In this document: piece after piece, positions 44,112 to 53,104 of the stretch
Numbering within the stretch: the first letter of the stretch is position 1
Layout: each line of letters starts with the position of its first letter
DNA from: a bacterium
GTDB lineage: Bacteria; UBP15; UBA6099
Reading direction: 5' to 3'
DNA: 64,000 nt
Assembly (NCBI GenBank): GCA_029564595.1
Contig: JAKQPS010000018.1
Location: 15,920-79,919, forward strand
The notes under the pieces: model-generated
What the model was told of the DNA's origin: nothing
Database searches by the model: none
The model's input: only the letters and a program-made list of their open reading frames with translations
Position numbers and translations under genes: made by a program

Positions 44112-47100
44112 ATGAATAAATCGAGGATGATTTGCGCGGGACTGTTGTGTCTGATTCTAGCGGCGGCAGGTTGCGGGGGCGGCGGAGGCAGGGGAACGCT
44201 GCTGCCGAGTCAGCCGGGCGCTCCGGCGGCGAATAAGTTGTCCCGCGTCATCGGCTATGTGTATGACGGCGACGGTCGGCCTGTGTCCGGCGTTCGAGCG
44301 CAATCGGTCACTACGGCGCGGGGCGTGCGCGTCGCGGCTGCGGGCGGTGGCGCTTCCGCCGTTTCGGACGCCAACGGCATGTTCTATTTCTCCGTTTCCT
44401 CTTCTCCGGCTGAAAACGAGCGCATCGTCCTCAAACTCTCCAAAGGCGGCTATGTTGACAACCATGTTGTTTACCGGGTTCGATACTCCGCCGTTGAGAA
44501 CGAGGATTTGCTGATGCCCGTCAGGATGTTGCGCGCGCCGGGAAGCGAGTCGCCTGAGACCGCCACAGTGGCGGAAGTCAGGCGCGCGAACGGCACGACC
44601 GCGATTTTCACGCCGACGATAGTGACCGACCCCGACAGCGGGCTGCCTGTGGCAAGAACAGTCGTCACCATCGAAGACGACATCCAAGAAGTGTCATTCA
44701 AGCTGCCGTCGCCGGCAAACACGAATGTGTCGTCCGTGACGTTCACCATCGGGGGCGCGGTGTCTGCTGGCAGGTCCGCCGGACGGGTTCTGGGCAGCGA
44801 GGGCGGCTCGATTCAGGTCACAGGTTCGCTGTTCTATGGCGACCCGACGGACCCCAAGGCTCTTGAGGTGTTTCCGGGCGAGTTCCTGACGAAGGACAAT
44901 GTCCCCAGCAGCGCGGCGCGCAGAACAGCGGGCAGCGGGGGCGGCGGCGAAGGGGTTCTAGTCACAGCCGGGTTTACCCAGATAAAGCTAACGGATTCTT
45001 CGGGAGACGAGATAACTTCATTCGCGGACGGCGCGGAGGTCGGCGTTGTGATGCGGGTTCCCGACGGCGTCTTCAATCCCGACACCGGGGCGACTGTGGC
45101 CGAAGGCGACAACGTGCCGATTTTTACTTATGACGAAGCAGCCGGAGAATGGAAAGTCGAGTATAACAGCAACGGGACGATCAAGCGCGGAACAGTGATG
45201 CGGGACACCGACGGCCTCTACGTGCCCTTCACCACCGACCACCTTTCTTGGTTCAACCTCGATTGGAAGGGCCTTCGATGCCCCGACGGCCATCCCGCCA
45301 TCAAAGCGGTTGATGATACGGGAGCTTATTTGACGAGTTTTTCTGTTTCAACTTTACATAGTGATTCCGCATTTTGGACATACCCCATGCAGACCAATGA
45401 CGGCATAGCAGAGTTCATGAGCGCTCCGGCTGACATCCCGTGGAGCATTCGGGTTTGGGCGGAAGGTTTCTATAGCGACACTGTTAGTATGATTGGATGC
45501 AATGACGTTACCATTCCTATGCATCGACTAAATGGCACAAGAGTTTACGCGAATGCCACATGCGGAGGCCGCGCTTACTCTGATGTCAATATTTATGCGT
45601 ACAAGGAAAATATTCGAGTAGGCTCCCAAAAAGCCTTACACGGCACAGCATCTCTATTGCTCCCTCCCAATACTGAAGTAACGATATACGGCATATCAAC
45701 TGACAGTTGCAAGGACATTAAGAGCGATTTATTGACGACCACTAACGCATACACTGCGCAATCAGTGCAATTGTTATTTGACAATGCTTGCTGTCCAACA
45801 AACAGCTACGATGAGCCTCTGCGTGTTTCAGGCCTAACGCCTGCCAAAGCGATAGGTGTTAATCCAGAAGCGTCAGTAAATGGAACCATAGTTTTCTCCA
45901 AACCCGTGATGTATCCAATTTTCTTTGATATGCCTCTCACAATCACGCTCAAACAGGGAGCAGACACTATTCTTGATAATGTTGCGGCTTCGACTCTCGG
46001 AACCGTTTCATGGCCTGACGCATCTGTAGGAACCGCTCAGACACTTTCATTCACTGTCGCCCGCGCAGACGATATTCAAGCGGGAAAAACTTACTCCTTC
46101 ACCGTCGGCCTTGCCCCATCATACATTATCGCAGATGACGGCGCGGAGCTCGAACTCTCTTCCTATCTTTCCTCAACATCGGGCGTCGTCTCATACACTG
46201 CCGCAAGCGTCACTGGCTCATTCTCCACAGTGTCTGACGGAACCAACAGGCTGCCCGAACCTGTCCCCGGGCCGGACAAAGACGCCGGAATCGGAGCGCT
46301 CGTCACACTTGACGGCTCCGAAAGTTCAGACCTCGACGGAGACCCGCTCACGTTCGACTGGGAACAGGTTTCAGGGCCGTCTGTCGTCATTTCAAACTCT
46401 ACCTCCGCCGTTGCGACGTTCACCCCGTCCACCGCCGGCGTTTATGTCTTCAAACTAACTGTCAACGACGGCAATGGCGGAATAGTAAGCGCTCAGACAA
46501 CAGCCACCGTCTGCAATATCTTCTGCGGAACTAACGCGGACTGCGACGACAGCGACCCGCTCACGTCCGATGTGTGCGAGAATCCAAACACATGCAGCGC
46601 GGAATGCTCGAACACAACATGCTCGGCTGAATGTTCGTCAGACTCCGATTGCGACGACAGCGACCCGAACACAGTTGACGAATGTTCCGCCCCCGGAACT
46701 TGCGAAGCCGCCTGCGTCAACTGCATACCCGCGTGCGAGAACAACTCTCAATGCAATGATTCCGACCCGCTCACATTTGACACATGCGAGAACACGAACA
46801 CATGCGCCGCCTCTTGCGTCAACACGCCCATAGAATGCAATACGGACACGGACTGTTACGGGGGAACCCCAGCCTGTATTAATGGCGGACTACTTTCTTC
46901 TGATTGCGTTGTTTGTGTAAATAATTCACACTGCGATGATTCAGCCCCGTTAACATGGGATGTGTGTGAGAATCAAGGACAAATCAACGCCTATTGTTCA
47001 AACACGCCTTGCGAAGCCGCCTGCTATTCCGCTTCCGATTGCAATGACGGAAACCCGGACACGAATGATATGTGCTTCGCTCCAGCCTCATGCGAAGCGG

Positions 47101-48188
47101 AATGTTTATCCTTTTCAAATTTAAACGTAATCTCGGCAGGATACTCACATTCATGTGCAATCCACACGAACGGAACCGTCAAATGCTGGGGAGATAATAG
47201 CTATGGTCAACTTGGCGACGGCTCGACGACGAATTCATTGGTGCCTGTAACAGTAACAGGCATTTCTAACGCCGTATCCGTTGATGTAGGTTTTTATAAT
47301 CACACCTGCGCGGTTCTTTCAGACGGACAGGTCAAATGCTGGGGATATAATGGACATGGTATACTTGGCGACGGCACGACAACAAGTTCATACATGCCCG
47401 TGACCGTAACAGGCATTTCTAACGCCTCATCCGTTTCAGCAGGCGGAAATCACACCTGTGCGGTTCTTTCAGACGGACAGATCAAATGCTGGGGAAATAA
47501 TTCAAATGGTCAATTTGGAGACGGCACGACGACGGCTTCATCCGTGCCCATAGCTGTAACTGGCATTTCTAACGCTTCATCCGTTTCAGCAGGTGATCTT
47601 TACACCTGCGCGGTTCTTTCAGACGGACAGATCAAATGCTGGGGATGGAATGATTTCGGTCAACTTGGCGACGGCACTACGACGGATTCACTCGTGCCTA
47701 TATCCGTAACAGGCATTTCTAACGCCGTATCCGTTGCGGTAGGAAACGGTTATTTACCACATTATACTCACACCTGCGCGGTTCTTTCAGACGGACAGGT
47801 CAGATGCTGGGGGAATGGTGGCTATGGTCAACTTGGGAACGGCACGACAACCGATTCATCCGTGCCTGTAGCCGCAACAGGTGTTTCAACCGCAGTATCC
47901 GTTGATGTAGGTTTTTATCACACCTGCGCGGTTCTTTCAGACGGACAGGTCAAATGCTGGGGATATAATATGTATGGTCTGCTTGGGAACGGCACGACGA
48001 TAAGTTCAAAAGTGCCTTTATATGGAACAGGCATTTATAATGCCATATCCATTTCGGTAGGAGGCGATCACACCTGCTCTGCTCTTTCAGATGGTCTGGT
48101 TAAATGCTGGGGAAATAACAGCAGTGGTCAACTTGGCAACGGCACAACGACGGATTCGCTCGTGCCTGTATTAGTCAACCCGTTCTAG
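44112..48188 (+). CDS. Large RCC1/PKD/Cys-rich surface lipoprotein
   Basis: 1358 residues from ATG 44112 (GAGGT upstream). A longer upstream frame to 43914 crosses non-coding sequence and is rejected. The signal peptide ends at LILAAAGC and is followed by a GGGGG stretch, a lipoprotein type. Next comes a carboxypeptidase-regulatory module (VIGYVYDGDGRPVSGVRA), later a PKD-like domain (GSESSDLDGDPLTFDWEQ, about 720-800) and a run of Cys-rich repeats built on DCDDSDPxTxDxC (about 805-1005). The last 345 residues hold seven RCC1-type blades, each with HTCAVLSDGQxKCWG and GQLGDGTTT, a complete seven-bladed propeller. It is probably anchored at the cell surface with an adhesive role. Confidence 0.85.
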   Translation: MNKSRMICAGLLCLILAAAGCGGGGGRGTLLPSQPGAPAANKLSRVIGYVYDGDGRPVSGVRAQSVTTARGVRVAAAGGGASAVSDANGMFYFSVSSSPAENERIVLKLSKGGYVDNHVVYRVRYSAVENEDLLMPVRMLRAPGSESPETATVAEVRRANGTTAIFTPTIVTDPDSGLPVARTVVTIEDDIQEVSFKLPSPANTNVSSVTFTIGGAVSAGRSAGRVLGSEGGSIQVTGSLFYGDPTDPKALEVFPGEFLTKDNVPSSAARRTAGSGGGGEGVLVTAGFTQIKLTDSSGDEITSFADGAEVGVVMRVPDGVFNPDTGATVAEGDNVPIFTYDEAAGEWKVEYNSNGTIKRGTVMRDTDGLYVPFTTDHLSWFNLDWKGLRCPDGHPAIKAVDDTGAYLTSFSVSTLHSDSAFWTYPMQTNDGIAEFMSAPADIPWSIRVWAEGFYSDTVSMIGCNDVTIPMHRLNGTRVYANATCGGRAYSDVNIYAYKENIRVGSQKALHGTASLLLPPNTEVTIYGISTDSCKDIKSDLLTTTNAYTAQSVQLLFDNACCPTNSYDEPLRVSGLTPAKAIGVNPEASVNGTIVFSKPVMYPIFFDMPLTITLKQGADTILDNVAASTLGTVSWPDASVGTAQTLSFTVARADDIQAGKTYSFTVGLAPSYIIADDGAELELSSYLSSTSGVVSYTAASVTGSFSTVSDGTNRLPEPVPGPDKDAGIGALVTLDGSESSDLDGDPLTFDWEQVSGPSVVISNSTSAVATFTPSTAGVYVFKLTVNDGNGGIVSAQTTATVCNIFCGTNADCDDSDPLTSDVCENPNTCSAECSNTTCSAECSSDSDCDDSDPNTVDECSAPGTCEAACVNCIPACENNSQCNDSDPLTFDTCENTNTCAASCVNTPIECNTDTDCYGGTPACINGGLLSSDCVVCVNNSHCDDSAPLTWDVCENQGQINAYCSNTPCEAACYSASDCNDGNPDTNDMCFAPASCEAECLSFSNLNVISAGYSHSCAIHTNGTVKCWGDNSYGQLGDGSTTNSLVPVTVTGISNAVSVDVGFYNHTCAVLSDGQVKCWGYNGHGILGDGTTTSSYMPVTVTGISNASSVSAGGNHTCAVLSDGQIKCWGNNSNGQFGDGTTTASSVPIAVTGISNASSVSAGDLYTCAVLSDGQIKCWGWNDFGQLGDGTTTDSLVPISVTGISNAVSVAVGNGYLPHYTHTCAVLSDGQVRCWGNGGYGQLGNGTTTDSSVPVAATGVSTAVSVDVGFYHTCAVLSDGQVKCWGYNMYGLLGNGTTISSKVPLYGTGIYNAISISVGGDHTCSALSDGLVKCWGNNSSGQLGNGTTTDSLVPVLVNPF

Positions 48189-48272
48189 CCCGCATGTTTC
48201 TCCCATGCGAGTTGGGAATGTAGAAAAGCATTGCTGAACAATCTTGCTTGAACCATGAAAACGGATTCGGGG

Positions 48273-49148
48273 TTATTTGATGTCGCGGGCAAGCCTGAAC
48301 CCGATGCTTTTGTCCCTGATGTCCGCGCGCACGCCGCGCCTGTCTGCGACGCGGCAGTATTTGACCGGCCTGTCCCAACTTCCGCCGCGAACAACTCTGA
48401 ACCTTCCGGTGTCCGGCCCCGCCGGGTCCGCGGCCTCCCCGGTCGGATACGGCCCGAGCCAACTGCTCGTCCATTCGTACACGTTGCCGTGCATGTCGTA
48501 AAGGCCCCAAGCGTTCGGCTCCTTGCCGCCCGCAGGCTGTACGCCTGAGCATTGGGGTTGCGCGCCGGCGGACAGCATTTCGCAGCCGGGATAGTCCGCC
48601 GCGCTGTTGCCGCAATGCCATCCGGCGCGGTCGAGCGCGGGGTCGGACGCGCATGACTCTTCGGTTATGTCGCCCGTGTGGAAAGCGGACGAGGCTCCCG
48701 CCCGCGCGGCGTATTCCCATTCGGCCTCGGTGGGCAGCCTGTAGCCGCCGCCGTGTTTCTCGTTGTACCGGACGATGAACTCCTGAACGTCATCCCATGA
48801 GACGTTTTCGACAGGGCAGTCGTCGCCGCAGTTTTTGAAATGCGAAGGGTTTGCCCCCATTATTTCCGTCCATTGCTTCTGAGTCACCTCTTTAACGCCA
48901 ATCTTGAAGCCCTTGCTGATTACGACGTGGAACTGGGTTTCGTCCGGTTCGCGTCCAAGCTCGGACTGGGGCGACCCCATAGTGAACGACCCGGCGGGTA
49001 TGAGGGCGAAGTCGTCTGAGATTGCGGGTTTGCCATTGGCGCGGCGGGGTTTCTGTTTCTGCGCGTCTCTGCCGCTGCACCCGGCCGTCAATGCCGCCGC
49101 GCAAATGGCCGCCAGCAGAATCATCGCGTGTCTTTTTGTTCCGCTCAT
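48273..49148 (-). CDS. Formylglycine-generating enzyme/SUMF1-like lipoprotein
   Basis: 291 residues from ATG 49148 (GAGGCGG upstream). The signal peptide ends at AALTAGC with Cys as lipid anchor. The catalytic-type domain has FALIPAGSFTMGSPQSE, PVENVSWDDVQEF, YRLPTEAEWEYAARAG, NAWGLYDMHGNVYEWTSSW and RVVRGGSWD, the usual FGE-fold order. The copper-coordinating Cys pair of active FGEs is not obvious: the late region reads KYCRVADR where active enzymes have a Cys near that position, so activity is uncertain. Many such proteins serve non-sulfatase roles. Confidence 0.8.
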   Translation of the reverse strand: MSGTKRHAMILLAAICAAALTAGCSGRDAQKQKPRRANGKPAISDDFALIPAGSFTMGSPQSELGREPDETQFHVVISKGFKIGVKEVTQKQWTEIMGANPSHFKNCGDDCPVENVSWDDVQEFIVRYNEKHGGGYRLPTEAEWEYAARAGASSAFHTGDITEESCASDPALDRAGWHCGNSAADYPGCEMLSAGAQPQCSGVQPAGGKEPNAWGLYDMHGNVYEWTSSWLGPYPTGEAADPAGPDTGRFRVVRGGSWDRPVKYCRVADRRGVRADIRDKSIGFRLARDIK

Positions 49149-49287
49149 ATTCGGGCCGCCTCGAAGGTTATAGTCAGAAAGATAATAGCCGAACGGCTCC
49201 GGGGCGGTCAACCTGATTCTTTTCGCGCGGGCGAAATATCAGTTTGAGGAAAGGGCGCGCCCGCCGCAAGCGCGCGCGGCGCGGCGG

Positions 49288-50706
49288 TTATCGCGGGCGA
49301 AGGTCGAATCTGGCGAACGCTTCGATGTGCGCCGTGTGTGGAAACATGTCAACCGGGATAACTCTTTCGAGGGAGTATCCTGCTTCGATGAGTTCGACGG
49401 CGTCTCTTGCGAGAGTGGACGGGTTGCAGGAAATGTAGAGCACTTGACGGGGCCGCGCCTCTGCGACGGCTTTGAGGACTTTCGGGTGCATGCCGACTCT
49501 GGGAGGGTCTACCGAGACGATGTCAGGGGGGGCTTGGGCGCATTGTTCGGCAATAACTTTTTCGGCCTCGCCCTCCACCATCTCGACGTTGGAGAAGCCG
49601 TTGAGCCGGATATTTTCGCGTCCGTCCGCCACCGCGTCGGGGTTGCTCTCGATGCCTATCACCCTGCCCGCGCGCCCGGCCAGCAGCATCGCTATGGGGG
49701 CCATGCCGGAATAAATGTCGTACGCCGTCTCCCCGCCGGAGGTCTCCGCGTTGTCAATCAGCAGCCGATAGAGTTTTTCGGACTGCGCGTGGTTGGTCTG
49801 AGCGAAAGAGGCGGCGGATATCTTGAGTTTCAGCCCGCAGACCTCGTCGATAATGTGGTTTTCGCCGCTGAGAACCCTTTCCTCGCCCGAAACGGCAATT
49901 CCGGAGAGGGAGTCGTTTATCCGCCACAGGAGGCTTTTGACTTCCGGAAAGCCCGAAGCGACAGCGTCCGCGTACTCGCGCGAATATTTGTCAAAGTCGC
50001 CGGTGTGAGTGACGACGCAGGCCATGACGTCGCCTTTGGATGAAGCTCTGACCACTAAGTTGCGCATGAGGCCTTCATGTCTCCGCGCCCAGTGATGAGT
50101 CAGGCCTCTGGCGGAGGCGAACGCCCTAGTCATGTTGCGCAATTCGCACAACCGCGGGGCCTGAAGGTGGCAGCGGTCCACGTTGACCACCCTGTCGAAA
50201 AAGCCGGCGCGGTGCATGCCGAGGCTCAGCGAGCCGCCCGCGCCATCACCGAAGGTGTATTCCATTTTGTTTCTGTATTCCCACGGGCATTCCATGCCGA
50301 TGATGGGTTCCACCGGCGGGTTGGGGACGCGCGCGATGCGTTCTAGGCAATCGGAGACCTGACGGCGTTTCCATTCGAGCTGAAGATGATATGGATAGTT
50401 CTGCCAGACGCAGCCGCCGCAGAGGCCGCCGGTCGGGCCGCCGAAATGCGCGCACCTCGGCTCCACCCGGTCGGGAGATGCGGAAACGAGGCTGTCCGCG
50501 CGGGTTTCGATGTAGCCGCGTTTGCGCCGCGTCACTGTGGCCTCTACGACGTCCCCGGGGACACCGCCCCTGACGAACGCCACAATGCCGTCGTCCGCGC
50601 GGGCGACGCCCGAACCGCCGAACGCCAGACTGTCTATCTTCAGCGTCAGCTTATCCCCTGTCTTGGGACGGCGCGCTTTGGTTTGTTTGTTTTCAGATTC
50701 TTCCAT
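49288..50706 (-). CDS. RumA/TrmA-type (uracil-5)-methyltransferase
   Basis: 472 residues from ATG 50706 (GTG at 50739 is possible). TRAM domain at about 20-75 (GDKLTLKIDSLAFGGSGVAR), Fe-S-type Cys cluster CAHFGGPTGGLCGGC (about 84-98), SAM-binding YDIYSGMAPIAML, DPPRVGMHPK and the catalytic SCNPSTLARD. The second SAM motif GSG is replaced by SGM. The family methylates uracil-5 in 23S rRNA (RlmD-like) or tRNA; the substrate is not resolvable here. Confidence 0.85.
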   Translation of the reverse strand: MEESENKQTKARRPKTGDKLTLKIDSLAFGGSGVARADDGIVAFVRGGVPGDVVEATVTRRKRGYIETRADSLVSASPDRVEPRCAHFGGPTGGLCGGCVWQNYPYHLQLEWKRRQVSDCLERIARVPNPPVEPIIGMECPWEYRNKMEYTFGDGAGGSLSLGMHRAGFFDRVVNVDRCHLQAPRLCELRNMTRAFASARGLTHHWARRHEGLMRNLVVRASSKGDVMACVVTHTGDFDKYSREYADAVASGFPEVKSLLWRINDSLSGIAVSGEERVLSGENHIIDEVCGLKLKISAASFAQTNHAQSEKLYRLLIDNAETSGGETAYDIYSGMAPIAMLLAGRAGRVIGIESNPDAVADGRENIRLNGFSNVEMVEGEAEKVIAEQCAQAPPDIVSVDPPRVGMHPKVLKAVAEARPRQVLYISCNPSTLARDAVELIEAGYSLERVIPVDMFPHTAHIEAFARFDLRPR

Positions 50707-50793
50707 ATTTGCCTTTTCGTTTTTCCCGCCGCTATTCACTCGCGGCGCGCATAAGTATATTATATGTGGCGAACACTGTTAAGGAGGCGCGAG

Positions 50794-51561
50794 ATGATAA
50801 TCGACAAGTTCAGGCTCGACGGAAAGAAAGCCATAGTGACGGGAGCAAGCAGGGGAATCGGACAAGAGATAGCCATCGCGCTGGCGGAAGCGGGCGCGGA
50901 CGTGGCGGTGTGCGGAAGGAAGCCGGAGACGCTGGAGCCGGTGGCGCAGGAAATAAGGGCGAGAGGCCGGGAGGCGCTGCCTATTGCCTGCCATGTGGGC
51001 AAGTCCGACCAGATAAAGCCGTTTCTCGACGAAGTTTACGCCAAATTCGGCAAGGTCGATATTTTGGTGAACAACGCGGCGACGAACCCTATCTTCGGGC
51101 CGACGCTGAACGCCGACGAGAAGGCCTTCGACACGATAATGGCAACCAACCTCAAAGGGCCGTTCCTGTTGTCGCTCGAAGTGGGCAAGAGGATGCTGAA
51201 AGAGAAGACGCGCGGAAGCATCATAAACATATCGTCGATAGCCGGAATCACGCCGGGCATGGGGTTGGGAGTGTACTCGGTGAGCAAGGCCGGGCTGATA
51301 ATGCTGACTAAGGTGCTGGCGCACGAGTGGGGCGCGGCGGGAATCCGTGTCAACTCGGTCGCCCCCGGCGTGATTAAGACGAAGTTCAGCGCCGCCCTCT
51401 GGAGCAACGAAGCGATACTGAACGAAGTTAAAAAGGGATACCCGCTGGGCAGGATCGGCGAGCCGGACGAAGTGCCGGGCGCGGTCGTGTATCTGGCGTC
51501 TGACGCGTCGTCGTTCGTCACCGGGCAGACCATTCTTGTGGACGGCGGCGGCAGGATGTGA
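50794..51561 (+). CDS. Short-chain dehydrogenase/reductase
   Basis: 255 residues from ATG 50794 with AGGAGG upstream. Classical SDR: TGASRGIG (about 17-24), NNAAT (about 89-93), catalytic Ser in NISSIAG, YSVSK (Tyr-x-x-x-Lys) and PGVIKTKF. The C-terminal FVTGQTILVDGGGRM is typical of the FabG-like group. The cofactor is likely NAD(P)H. The neighbours do not define a substrate. Confidence 0.9.
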   Translation: MIIDKFRLDGKKAIVTGASRGIGQEIAIALAEAGADVAVCGRKPETLEPVAQEIRARGREALPIACHVGKSDQIKPFLDEVYAKFGKVDILVNNAATNPIFGPTLNADEKAFDTIMATNLKGPFLLSLEVGKRMLKEKTRGSIINISSIAGITPGMGLGVYSVSKAGLIMLTKVLAHEWGAAGIRVNSVAPGVIKTKFSAALWSNEAILNEVKKGYPLGRIGEPDEVPGAVVYLASDASSFVTGQTILVDGGGRM

Positions 51562-51704
51562 CGGGAAGTTCCGTCGGGTTTTTTCACCGTTTGACGGCTT
51601 GTCGCCCGCAATTCGCTGTTTCGTGATAAAATGTCCGAAAAGACGCGGGCCTGAGCAGTGTTATTTTGGCGACATGAAAGCTGTTCGGGCGCGGGGAGGC
51701 AGAT

Positions 51705-52337
51705 ATGACCGAATCAGCGGCGCAGGCGTTGGCGATTCTCAGAGACCCGTCTCAGTTCAAATGGTATGTCATTCCGATTCTGACTCTCGTGGTTTACGTT
51801 TACGCCAACGAAGCGCAGAAGAAGAACTGGAATGTCATTTTTGCCGGGCTGACATATTTCGCCCTCGATATATTCATAGAGATAGTCAATTCGCTGATAT
51901 TCCATTTCACGCAATACGCGCCGGCGTGGGGCACGCCCGGAGCCACCGCATATCTGTTGATGATTGGCATGAACATAGAGATATTTTTCATGTTCGCCAT
52001 AGTCGGGCTAGTCATGGCAAAGTTCCTGCCCGAAGACAAGAGCATGAGAATCCTCGGAATCCCCAACAGGGCGGTCTTCATAGCGTTCGCCGGGGCGATC
52101 TGCGCTGCGATAGAATGCGCCCTCAACTATACCGGCGCGCTGACATGGGAGTACCCGTGGTGGAACACTGGCCCGGCGGCAATTGTAATTTTCGGCGGCT
52201 ACTCCCTGTTTTACACCATCTCTTTCAAGGTGCACGACATGAAGCAGCGCAGCTCGCAGATACTGGCGGTCGGAAGCCTGCTGGCGCTCGACCTGATTCT
52301 GATTGCGATTTTCATGGGCGCGCTCAAATGGATTTGA
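51705..52337 (+). CDS. Uncharacterised membrane protein with six transmembrane segments
   Basis: 210 residues; ATG follows GGGAGG. Hydrophobic segments at about 22-35, 46-66, 82-104, 120-140, 152-170 and 188-207. A Glu in the second (FALDIFIEIVN), a Glu in the third (NIEIFFMF) and a Glu in the fourth (AAIECALN) may be buried. I do not recognise the family. It is flanked by an SDR and an FMN reductase gene but no operon is certain. Confidence 0.6.
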   Translation: MTESAAQALAILRDPSQFKWYVIPILTLVVYVYANEAQKKNWNVIFAGLTYFALDIFIEIVNSLIFHFTQYAPAWGTPGATAYLLMIGMNIEIFFMFAIVGLVMAKFLPEDKSMRILGIPNRAVFIAFAGAICAAIECALNYTGALTWEYPWWNTGPAAIVIFGGYSLFYTISFKVHDMKQRSSQILAVGSLLALDLILIAIFMGALKWI

Positions 52338-52375
52338 TTTGTGACATCATATATTGAAAACTGGCGGAGGAAAGC

Positions 52376-52969
52376 ATGAAAATAGTGACGCTGATGGGAA
52401 GTCCCAGAAAAAAAGGCAACACGGACAAAGTTCTCTCCCTATTTGAAGCGAAAATGAAGGAGAACGGACATAGGGTCGAGAGGATAAACATAGCGGGGAA
52501 GAAAATAGCAGGATGCAGCGGATGCTGGGCGTGCGCGAAAGCGAAATCGGCTCCCGGCTGCGCAATTAAAGACGACGCGATCCCTGTTTTCAAATCCATG
52601 ATGTCGGCTGACGCGATAGTTTACGCAACGCCGTTGTACTGTTGGGATTTCACATCGCAGATGAGAGCGCTTATCGACAGGCACGTATGCCTCGTTTCAG
52701 GATTCGAGACCCCGGCGCACGCGTCCGCGCTTGAAGGAAAAACAACCGCGCTGCTGGTCACTTGCGAGGGACCGGTCAAAGACAACGCCGACCTCATTCA
52801 GATAATGTTCGACCGGCTGAACGGATACGGGAAAAGCTGTGTGGCGGGCAAATTCATCGTGCCCGGATGCGTCTCGCCTGAAAGCATCGGACCCAAGGCG
52901 GAGAAGACAGCCGTAAAAATGGTTGCGGCGATGGAAAAAACAGCCCTTAAACGCTCAAAGTCTAAATAG
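52376..52969 (+). CDS. NADPH-dependent FMN reductase/iron-sulfur flavoprotein-like
   Basis: 197 residues. Flavodoxin-fold start MKIVTLMGSPRKKGNTDKVL with the phosphate-binding SPRKKGNT, then a CSGCWACAKAKSAPGC cluster (47-62) of the kind that binds a 4Fe-4S centre in Isf-type flavoproteins, and YATPLYCWDFTSQMRALIDR for the flavin. The family shuttles electrons to quinones or ferredoxin-like acceptors. ATG follows GGAGGAAAG. Sits immediately after the membrane protein gene. Confidence 0.85.
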   Translation: MKIVTLMGSPRKKGNTDKVLSLFEAKMKENGHRVERINIAGKKIAGCSGCWACAKAKSAPGCAIKDDAIPVFKSMMSADAIVYATPLYCWDFTSQMRALIDRHVCLVSGFETPAHASALEGKTTALLVTCEGPVKDNADLIQIMFDRLNGYGKSCVAGKFIVPGCVSPESIGPKAEKTAVKMVAAMEKTALKRSKSK

Positions 52970-53104
52970 GCGTCAAATCTGTTGTGACAAGACAAGTTTT
53001 CGGTAAAACGCTTGTTTTCAAGCTCAGGAACAAGTTTGACGAAGAGCTTACGCGGAAGTAAAATGTATTGAGTGATATTGTAAATTCCAAAGGGGATGAT
53101 TCTA

